Below are positions 8,929-15,332 of a DNA stretch of 64,000 bases, in pieces (within the stretch, counting starts at the first letter, position 1; the number at the start of each line of letters is the position of its first letter). Under the pieces are notes generated by a model, which was given only the letters and a program-made list of their open reading frames with translations, had not been told where the DNA came from and made no database searches. A program made the position numbers and the translations under genes. The stretch lies in contig NZ_QGDQ01000004.1 in assembly GCF_003149145.1 (NCBI RefSeq), positions 62,001 through 126,000 of the forward strand. Direction: 5' to 3'. The stretch comes from Quadrisphaera granulorum (GTDB taxonomy: Bacteria > Actinomycetota > Actinomycetes > Actinomycetales > Quadrisphaeraceae).

Positions 8929-9552
8929 CTACTCCGCGATGGCGACTTCCGCTCCGAGGCGCGCCCCGCGCAACAGCTCCAGCCGGTCGCCCGACCAGAA
9001 GGTTCCGGGGTCGTAGGAGTTCACCGGCCGGCGGGCCGGCAGCAGCCCCATCGCCTGGTAGGCGCTCGCGACCACCTCGGCGCAGTAGGCGGTCTGTGCA
9101 CTGGCCCGCACGCGGGCGCGGCCGCGCAGCCACCGGCTGGCGAGGTTCGCCGTCGCTGGGAACGGTGTCCCGTCCATCCGCGCGATCTCCTGGAGCAGCG
9201 CGTCCTCGGCGAACCGTCCGAGCCCTCCGGGCACCTCCAGCTGGCGCAGCCAGGCGCGCTGGGCGTAGCGGCCACGCCACTGGTCGACGGCCTGCCGCAG
9301 GTCGTGCAGCTGGACCCCGCGGTGCTGGGTGCCGGTCCAGACGTCCACGAGGCCACGGCCGAGCTCGGCATGCCACATGAGGGGCGGCAAGTCGTCGATC
9401 ACCACGGCCATGCCCACGTGGTTGACGGGCGCGTTGGTGAGGGCGCGGATGGCGTGGTCGGCGGGGCTGCGGCCACGGAACAGCCACAGGTCTCCGGTGC
9501 GGGTCAGGTCGACCGCCTCGTCGAGGGACAGGCCGTGCGATTGCGGTGCCAC
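8929..9552 (-). CDS. Permuted NlpC/P60 (YiiX/YebB-type) amidase or peptidase
   Basis: Motifs fit the circularly permuted papain-like fold of YebB/YiiX. A His in NAPVNHVGMAVVIDD comes first and the Cys nucleophile in TAYCAEVVASAYQAMG comes near the C-terminus, the reverse of normal NlpC/P60. A leading GDLWLFRG motif opens the domain. No signal peptide is evident. The start taken is GTG 9552 (207 residues); starts at 9573 and 9594 are open but would run further into the divergent gene. It ends 17 bp before the small membrane protein and so may be the first gene of the secretion operon. An envelope hydrolase role is inferred from family and context. Confidence 0.75.
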   Translation of the reverse strand: MAPQSHGLSLDEAVDLTRTGDLWLFRGRSPADHAIRALTNAPVNHVGMAVVIDDLPPLMWHAELGRGLVDVWTGTQHRGVQLHDLRQAVDQWRGRYAQRAWLRQLEVPGGLGRFAEDALLQEIARMDGTPFPATANLASRWLRGRARVRASAQTAYCAEVVASAYQAMGLLPARRPVNSYDPGTFWSGDRLELLRGARLGAEVAIAE

Positions 9553-9577
9553 GGCATGATCCTGCCGTGGCACCGCA
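9542..9577. repeat. Perfect 15-bp inverted repeat over two divergent start codons
   Basis: Arms 9542-9556 (TGCGGTGCCACGGCA) and 9563-9577 are exact reverse complements around a 6-nt loop TGATCC. The palindrome contains possible starts of both divergent genes: GTG 9552 or 9573 on minus, ATG 9556 or GTG 9546 on plus. A dimeric regulator or an RNA hairpin in the 5' end of both transcripts would both fit. Confidence 0.85.
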
Positions 9578-9815
9578 CGCAGCTGACCCCTCACGAGGAC
9601 GAGCAGGACGACGAGCCGACCGCACGTCGCGGCGCGCGTCGCTGTGGAAGGCGCTGGGGCTGGCCGGGATCGCCTCCGTGGTGGCCACCGGCGCCGTGGT
9701 GGCGCGTGACGCCCGCCGCCGCCAGCAGCTCACGCCCGACCAGGTACGGGGTCGCCTGCAGGAGCGCTATGCCGCGCTCGAGGCGGAGCGCACCCCGGAC
9801 AGCGGTGGGGCATGA
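9546..9815 (+). CDS. Small single-pass membrane protein, probable frameshift near its N-terminus
   Basis: From about 9630 the frame reads SLWKALGLAGIASVVATGAV followed by a basic, helical tail (TPDQVRGRLQERYAALE), a clear one-helix membrane protein. Before that point the same frame uses many codons ending in A (CGA, GGA, GCA), unlike its neighbours. The +1 frame from ATG 9556 has the expected G/C-ending codons and an acidic segment (TPHEDEQDDEPTARR). The real protein is probably the 9556 frame joined to the 9546 frame through an indel around 9625-9645. Either a base-calling error in a GC run or a real frameshift could explain this. It is in ATGA overlap with the GH16 gene. Confidence 0.6.
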   Translation: MPRHDPAVAPHAADPSRGRAGRRADRTSRRASLWKALGLAGIASVVATGAVVARDARRRQQLTPDQVRGRLQERYAALEAERTPDSGGA

Positions 9816-10801
9816 CCGGCGAGGCGACACCCTCGCGCCGTGCGGTCGTGACGTCGGCGGTGCGCGCCGCCGCCGCTCTCCCCGTGATCCTCGGTACGGC
9901 GGCCTGCTCCGAGCCCGCCGACACGAGCAGCACCACGCCGAGCGCGCCCTCCACCAGCACCGGCAGCTCAACCAGCACCGGCAGCGCAACCAGCAGCGGC
10001 AGCGCAACCAGCAGCGCCACGGGCACGGGCTCCCCGTCCCGGACGGCCGCCCCGTTGCCCCCAGCCGGTGAGCTGGTGTGGTCGGACGACTTCGACGGCC
10101 CGGCCGGCACCCTCCCGAACCGCGCCGACTGGGCCTACGACCTGGGCGGCGGCGGATGGGGCAACGCCGAGCTGCAGACCTACACCGACGACCCGGCCAA
10201 CGCCTCCCTCGACGGGAAGGGGCACCTCGCGATCACCGCCCGGTTGGTGTCGGGGACGGCGGGGGCCGCCGACCAGCGGTGGACCTCCGCCCGGCTCACG
10301 ACCTTCGGGCTGCGCACGCTCACCGCGGGCCGCGTCGAAGTGCGGGCCCGCGTGGCGTCGGGTGCGGGCATCTGGCCGGCGGCGTGGACGCTCGGCCAGG
10401 ACATCCAGACCGTCGGGTGGCCGGCGTGCGGCGAGATCGACGTCATCGAGGCAGTCAACGACGCCGGCGAGTGCCTGCAGACCGTCCACGGCCCGGACGC
10501 CGCGGGCCAGCGCTGGTACGAGACGATCACGACACCGCAGCCCGAGCCGCTCTCGGCCGACTTCCACACCTTCGCGGCGGACTGGAACGGCGACCGCGTG
10601 ACGTTCGCCCTGGACGGCGCGATCACGGGCACCGTGGAGAAGTCGGCTCTCGCACCGGACCGTCGGTGGCCGTTCGACAGCCCCCAATACCTGCTGCTCA
10701 ACGTGGCGGTCGGCGGGCAGCTGCCCGGCCCCACCGACGCCTCGACGCCTCCGGTGGCCACGATGCTCGTCGACTGGGTGCGCCTGTTCCGTCCTCGCTG
10801 A
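9812..10801 (+). CDS. Exported family 16 glycoside hydrolase (endo-beta-glucanase/laminarinase type)
   Basis: The 329-residue protein begins with a twin-arginine-type signal (SRRAVVTS, then a hydrophobic segment ending GTAACSEP, possibly a lipoprotein Cys at 32). A Ser/Thr linker of about 45 residues follows, built from near-repeats of STSTGSATSSGS. The GH16 domain covers residues about 90-329. The catalytic signature is GEIDVIEAV, with E208, D210 and E213 in the classic ExDxxE spacing. It should cleave beta-1,3 or mixed-linkage glucans outside the membrane. The nearby GT2 synthase at 11029 suggests it could trim a self-made glucan, which is inference. Confidence 0.9.
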   Translation: MTGEATPSRRAVVTSAVRAAAALPVILGTAACSEPADTSSTTPSAPSTSTGSSTSTGSATSSGSATSSATGTGSPSRTAAPLPPAGELVWSDDFDGPAGTLPNRADWAYDLGGGGWGNAELQTYTDDPANASLDGKGHLAITARLVSGTAGAADQRWTSARLTTFGLRTLTAGRVEVRARVASGAGIWPAAWTLGQDIQTVGWPACGEIDVIEAVNDAGECLQTVHGPDAAGQRWYETITTPQPEPLSADFHTFAADWNGDRVTFALDGAITGTVEKSALAPDRRWPFDSPQYLLLNVAVGGQLPGPTDASTPPVATMLVDWVRLFRPR

Positions 10802-11028
10802 ACGTCAGCGCCACCAACACAGTGATCAATCAATTACTCTGCGTGACAAGTCTCCCGACGTGACGCGGCGCGAAACCGGCAAACACCAAGAAGCACCCCC
10901 TCACTCCTTGCTCCGAGTAGCGATCTCTGCGTAGCGTGATCACACCGGCGCAGACGACCGGCGGCTCGAGGGGGAGCCGGGGCGGGCCGTGAGCCTGTGG
11001 CCCCACGCTCGACCCGAGAGGCCCCGGC
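10802..11028. other. Intergenic region upstream of the GT2 synthase
   Basis: These 227 bases include an unusually AT-rich stretch near 10820-10850 (ATCAATCAATTAC) and a short GTAGCGTGATCAC motif around 10930 that could be promoter material. No riboswitch or strong hairpin was recognised. Confidence 0.4.
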
Positions 11029-12930
11029 TTGCCCACGGACACCGTCGCTGCTGCCCTACGACCGCGCCGACGCCGCACCGAACCTCTCTCTCCCACCCAG
11101 ACCCTGCGGCAGCGCCCCTCCTCGATCGCCATGCGGCGTACGGACAGGATCGCGTGGGCGGTCTCGGTGACCCTGGGAGCCGGGCTCCTGGCGATCTTCG
11201 CGCACTTCTGGTTCTCCAGCGCCCGCGTGGTCGGCGGTACCTCCTCGTGGCTGGGCCTGGCGCTGTTCGCCGTCCTGAGTGCCGTGGTGTGGCACCGGAT
11301 CGCCATGGATGTACTCGCCCACGTGCTCAGCTCCTCGATCAGCCGCGACGCTCCCCCGCCACCGCCCGAGCCGGGCCTGTCGGTGGCCTTCATCACCACG
11401 TACGTCCCCGGCAGCGAGCCCCTCGACATGCTCGAGCGGACCCTGCGGGCGATGCTCGCCGCCGACTACCCCCACGAGACGTGGGTGCTCGACGAAGGCG
11501 ACGACCCCGCCGCCCAGGCCCTGTGCCTGCGCCTCGGCGTGCGTCACTTCTCCCGCAAGGGCGTCCCGGAGTGGAACACCCCCGAGGGCACGTTCGCCGC
11601 ACGCACCAAGGGCGGCAACCACAACGCCTGGTACGTCGCCCACGGCCACACCTACGACGTCGTCGCTCAGATCGACACCGACTTCGTGGTCCGCCGCGAC
11701 TTCCTCACCGCCACCCTCGGGCACTTCCGCGACCCCGAGGTGGCCTGGGTGGTGACACCTCAGATCTACGGCAACGACGACGTGCACCTCGTGGCCGCGG
11801 GCGCCGGGCAGCAGCAGTTCTCCTTCTACGGGCCGGTGCTGCGCGGCCTGTCGGGCCGTGGCTCGGCGCTGCTGCTGGGCGCCAACCACGTCATCCGGGT
11901 CTCGGCGCTGGAGTCCGTCGGTTGGTACGAAGGGCACCTCACCGAAGACCTCGCCACCGGCATCAAGCTGCACGCCTCCGGCTGGAAGAGCCGTTACGTA
12001 CCCGAGCCGCTCGCCATCGGCGAGGGGCCGACCACCTGGCAGGCGTACTTCAAGCAGCAGTTCCGCTGGGCGTACGGCTGCTACGCCATCCTCTTCCGCA
12101 CCACCCCACGCTTGCTGGGCCGCCTCGGCTGGGAGCGGGGCCTGCTGTACCTGTGGCTGCAGCTCAACTACTTCAGCGGCGTCGCCTTCGTCGTCGGTGG
12201 CGCGCTCATCGCGGCCTACTTCGTCACCGGGCGGGCGCCGGGCCAGCTGCCGCTGCTGCCCCTGGCCGCCGCCTACGCCCCGTACCTCGTGTGGCGCCAG
12301 CTGCACTGGTTCGGCATGCAGCGCTACAACGTCCGCCCCCGTGTGGAGCGCGGCTGGCTGTGGCCGGGACGCATCGTCGGCGTGGTGGTGCAGCCGCTGT
12401 ACGCGGTGGCCATGATCGGTTCCCTCCTGGGCCGGCACCTGACCTTCCACGTGACGCCCAAGGGCGACCACACCGCCACCATCACGCCCGTCGGCGTCTA
12501 CCGCACGCACCTCTACCTCGCCCTCGCCATGACCGCCGCGATGGCGATCGGGCTTCTCGAGGGCCATACCGCGTGGGCGATGCTCGCGTGGGGCGGGTTC
12601 ACCACCCTGGCGATGCTGCTGATCCTCCTCGCCGAGGCTCCCGCGCGCACCCAGCTGGCGCTGCGCGTGGCTGGTCGGCACTGGGTGACCGCGCTGTACG
12701 CCACCGCCGTCGCCGTGCCCGCCCTCAGCCGCAGCCGCGCGCTCACCGGCACCGGCGGCGCGGCGGCCCGCGAGGCCGTGGTCATCGACCTGCGGGACCT
12801 GCGCGTCACGGTGGCGCCCGCCCTGCACAGCTCCGTGAGAGCCGTGCGGGAGCTCGCCGACGCAGAGCGGGTGCTGGAGCTGGAGCACCAGCACCGCGAG
12901 CGCCGGGCCGCCCGGCTCCTGGCGAGCTGA
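11029..12930 (+). CDS. Membrane glycosyltransferase family 2 (cellulose-synthase-like)
   Basis: The 633-residue protein has two N-terminal helices, a cytoplasmic GT2 domain, then about five C-terminal helices. Processive GT2 motifs are intact: DEGDD (154-158), KGGNHNAW, IDTDF (D216, D218), TED (E306, D307) and QQFRW (Q343-R346-W347). It should polymerise a polysaccharide from a nucleotide sugar and extrude it. No PilZ domain is present, so c-di-GMP control, if any, is indirect. The start is TTG 11029, with GAGAGG about 7 bases upstream; ATG 11131 is a fallback. Its stop is 2 bp from the convergent GT4 gene. Confidence 0.9.
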   Translation: MPTDTVAAALRPRRRRTEPLSPTQTLRQRPSSIAMRRTDRIAWAVSVTLGAGLLAIFAHFWFSSARVVGGTSSWLGLALFAVLSAVVWHRIAMDVLAHVLSSSISRDAPPPPPEPGLSVAFITTYVPGSEPLDMLERTLRAMLAADYPHETWVLDEGDDPAAQALCLRLGVRHFSRKGVPEWNTPEGTFAARTKGGNHNAWYVAHGHTYDVVAQIDTDFVVRRDFLTATLGHFRDPEVAWVVTPQIYGNDDVHLVAAGAGQQQFSFYGPVLRGLSGRGSALLLGANHVIRVSALESVGWYEGHLTEDLATGIKLHASGWKSRYVPEPLAIGEGPTTWQAYFKQQFRWAYGCYAILFRTTPRLLGRLGWERGLLYLWLQLNYFSGVAFVVGGALIAAYFVTGRAPGQLPLLPLAAAYAPYLVWRQLHWFGMQRYNVRPRVERGWLWPGRIVGVVVQPLYAVAMIGSLLGRHLTFHVTPKGDHTATITPVGVYRTHLYLALAMTAAMAIGLLEGHTAWAMLAWGGFTTLAMLLILLAEAPARTQLALRVAGRHWVTALYATAVAVPALSRSRALTGTGGAAAREAVVIDLRDLRVTVAPALHSSVRAVRELADAERVLELEHQHRERRAARLLAS

Positions 12931-12932
12931 CG

Positions 12933-14195
12933 TCAGCGGGCGTGGGCTCCCCGGGACACGGTCTCGGGGAGCCTGACGCTCTCGTGGCCGGCGCGCAGGT
13001 CGCCGGCGCGCAGGTCGGCAGCGCCGCGGGCCAGCAGTTCGTCGAGTGCGTGCAGGCCGTGCGGGTCCTGTCGGGGCACGCCGGCACCCCTCGTGACGGA
13101 CTCCACGACGTCGCTCATGCGGCGGGCGAAGCTCACCCGTGAGAAGCCCTCGGCGTGCTGGCGGACACGGTGCGTGTCGAGATCAGCGGCGTCGAAACCG
13201 GCCAGTGCCTGTGCCCACGCCTCGACCTCGCCGGCGTTACCCACCTGATCCACCAGCACCCCGGACAGGCCCGGCACCACGGTGTCCAGTGCCCCACCCT
13301 CGCCTGCAGCGATGACCGGCGCGCCGCAGGCCATGGCCTCCACCGGCACGATCCCGAAGTCCTCCACGCCCGGCATGAGCAGCGCCCGGCAGCGGCGGAA
13401 CAGGCCCCGCAGCTCGTCGTCGCCGATCCGGCCCAGGAAGGTCGTCCGGGGCCCGGCGAGGGCCTCCACGTCGCGGCGGGCCCGGCCCTCGCCGGCCACC
13501 ACCAGGCGGACTCCCGCACGAGCCGCGGCGCGCACGGCCAGGTCGGGGCGCTTGTAGGGCACCAAACGGCCGGCCAGGAGGAAGAAGTCCTCCCGGGGCA
13601 CCTTGGGGTCAGGGTTGAAGTAGTTCGTGTTCACCGGGGGCGCCACCACCTGCGCTTCCCGCCCCCACCAGGTGCGGATCCGGTCGGCCACGCACGTGGA
13701 GTTCGCCACCAGGGTGTGCACGCGCTGGGCCGCGTCGACGTCGTGCCGGCGGAACGCCGCCGAGAAGGCCGCCAGCCCCGCCGTCCCCAGCCTCGAGCCC
13801 AGCCCCGACCCCTCGGTGGCGCGCAACGCCGGGTCCCACACCCAGCGGGCGGGGGTGTGCACGTAGGCGACCACCGGAGCCTGGCTGGTCAGGGCGACCT
13901 GCGTGGCGAAGGCGTGGTGGGAGGCGATGACGACGTCGGACTCCGGCAGGTGCAGGCGGCGCATCGCGATCGGCAGCAGCGGCAGCAGGTGGGCGTAGCC
14001 GCTGCCGCGCAGCAGCCGCGACAGTGCGGTCGAGCGGACGCGGGGCGCGACGTCGTCCGCGACCACCCCGTCGCGCGCCACCGGTGCCAGCACCGGCGCC
14101 TCCGCCCAGTGCCGCGCCAGCGCCTCCACCACGGCCTCGGAGCCGCCGTGCTCGGTGAACCGCTCGTGGACGATCGTGACGCGCGGTCCGCTCAT
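12933..14195 (-). CDS. Family 4 glycosyltransferase
   Basis: The 420-residue GT-B enzyme opens with VTIVHERFTEHGGSE, typical of GT4 N-termini. It carries YVHTPARWVWDP, NSTCVADRI and the C-terminal EX7E motif in MPGVEDFGIVPVEAMACG, which binds the donor sugar nucleotide. It is probably a mannosyl- or similar transferase in exopolysaccharide or glycolipid assembly at the inner membrane face. The start is ATG 14195; GTG 14201 is 6 bp upstream. It is convergent with the GT2 synthase and close to GH16 and GtrA genes, which supports an envelope glycan locus. Confidence 0.88.
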   Translation of the reverse strand: MSGPRVTIVHERFTEHGGSEAVVEALARHWAEAPVLAPVARDGVVADDVAPRVRSTALSRLLRGSGYAHLLPLLPIAMRRLHLPESDVVIASHHAFATQVALTSQAPVVAYVHTPARWVWDPALRATEGSGLGSRLGTAGLAAFSAAFRRHDVDAAQRVHTLVANSTCVADRIRTWWGREAQVVAPPVNTNYFNPDPKVPREDFFLLAGRLVPYKRPDLAVRAAARAGVRLVVAGEGRARRDVEALAGPRTTFLGRIGDDELRGLFRRCRALLMPGVEDFGIVPVEAMACGAPVIAAGEGGALDTVVPGLSGVLVDQVGNAGEVEAWAQALAGFDAADLDTHRVRQHAEGFSRVSFARRMSDVVESVTRGAGVPRQDPHGLHALDELLARGAADLRAGDLRAGHESVRLPETVSRGAHAR

Positions 14196-14527
14196 AGACA
14201 CCTTCCGTGGGGCTCCGAGGACGGCGCCGCCCCCTGGCCATGGTCGGTCGGGACACCCGCCCGCCGGGCTCTTTCGGGGAACTGCGGAGGGTTCCGGACA
14301 AAGCGCCGCGAACCCGGACGCACCGCCCCCCGAGGGTTCGCGACCTCCTCGAACGCTCGCGGAAGTCCTGCTCACAAGTAGCTCCGCAGGGGCTCGCTCC
14401 AGCACGCTCAGCACGCTCGCAGAGGCGGGTCGAACAGGAGATCGAAACGCGCATGAGGAGCAGGAGCGCCCGGAGCACCGCACCGGAACCGCACCTCCCC
14501 GGTGCGCGCGAGAGGCGAGAGGCACCC
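14196..14527. other. 332-bp divergent intergenic region
   Basis: It lies between the GT4 gene and the LuxR-type gene at 14528, so it should hold both promoters. Short inverted repeats GGAAC/GTTCC (about 14278-14295) and GTTCG/CGAAC (about 14336-14354) are visible. There is also a direct repeat GCACGCTCAGCACGCTCG near 14402-14419. No RNA gene was recognised. Confidence 0.4.
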
Positions 14528-15196
14528 ATGACGGCGACGACGGCGCGCGGAGGCGCCGCGGTGCACCAGGTGTCGGTGGTCGGCGGTCACGCGCTCGGTC
14601 TGCTCGGCTTGTGCGGCGCCCTCGCGGGCACCCACCAGCTGTCGCGTCCCACCGCCACCCACGGCCTGCTGCACGAGCAGGTGATCGCCGACCTCAGCTG
14701 CGCCGGCTGCTCCCCCAGCGTCGAAGAGCTCGCCGCGCTCGCCGAGCGCCACCAGCTGCTGCTCCTCGTGGGCGCGATGACCGTGGGACTGGCCGAGGAA
14801 GCGCTGTCCCGCGGCGCCGTGGGCGCCGTCGGCGCCTGGGAACCCGTCTCCGAGCTGCGCCGCACCGTGCGCGCCATGACCGCGGGCGAGCCCTCCACCA
14901 CGCTCGCCGTGCGGACCGCCAGCGCCCGGGTCCGGGAGGTGCGCGCGCTGCTCTCGCCGCAGGAGCAGGAGGTGCTGCGCCTCTACGGCGCCGACCTGCC
15001 GGTGAAGACCGTGGCGCGCCGCATGGGCATCACCGTGGGCACCGCGAAGGAGTACCTCAAGCGGCTGCGCGCCAAGCTCGTCGCCCGCGACATTCCGGTG
15101 AGCACCAAGGTCGACCTGCGCGACCTCGCCGAGGAGCTCGGTCTCCTGAGCCCCGCCCGGCGCTGCGGCACGACAGGGCCCGACCCGCTGGTCTGA
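14528..15196 (+). CDS. Atypical LuxR/NarL-type regulator without receiver acidic residues
   Basis: The 222-residue protein ends with LSPQEQEVLRLYGADLPVKT, VARRMGITVGTAKEYLKRLR and the tail STKVDLRDLAEELGLL. This closely matches the C-terminus of the phosphorylatable regulator at 19906. Its N-terminal half (VSVVGGHALGLLGLCGAL through SRGAVGAVGAWEPVSELRR) keeps the receiver outline but lacks the acidic pair and phospho-acceptor Asp. Two Cys in DLSCAGCSP might matter. The start is ATG 14528 after GAGAGG. It sits between the GT4 gene and an FHA-ABC gene and is divergent from the former, so it is a candidate regulator of the polysaccharide genes. Confidence 0.82.
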   Translation: MTATTARGGAAVHQVSVVGGHALGLLGLCGALAGTHQLSRPTATHGLLHEQVIADLSCAGCSPSVEELAALAERHQLLLLVGAMTVGLAEEALSRGAVGAVGAWEPVSELRRTVRAMTAGEPSTTLAVRTASARVREVRALLSPQEQEVLRLYGADLPVKTVARRMGITVGTAKEYLKRLRAKLVARDIPVSTKVDLRDLAEELGLLSPARRCGTTGPDPLV

Positions 15197-15215
15197 TCCG
15201 CCGGCCTGATCAGCT

Positions 15216-15239
15216 GACGTCTCCTCCACGAGAGACGTC
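15216..15239. terminator. Short hairpin after the LuxR-type gene
   Basis: GACGTCTC (15216-15223) and GAGACGTC (15232-15239) form a perfect 8-bp stem with an 8-nt loop, 20 bp downstream of the stop codon. There is no T-tract, which is usual in high-GC actinobacteria. Confidence 0.5.
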
Positions 15240-15332
15240 GGCGGGGAGCCCCGGAGAAGGCCTTGCCGCGCTAGCCTCGGGGCGCGCCCGCGTGGGGACG
15301 GGGGCAGCACTGGCACCGGGAGAGTCCACGAG

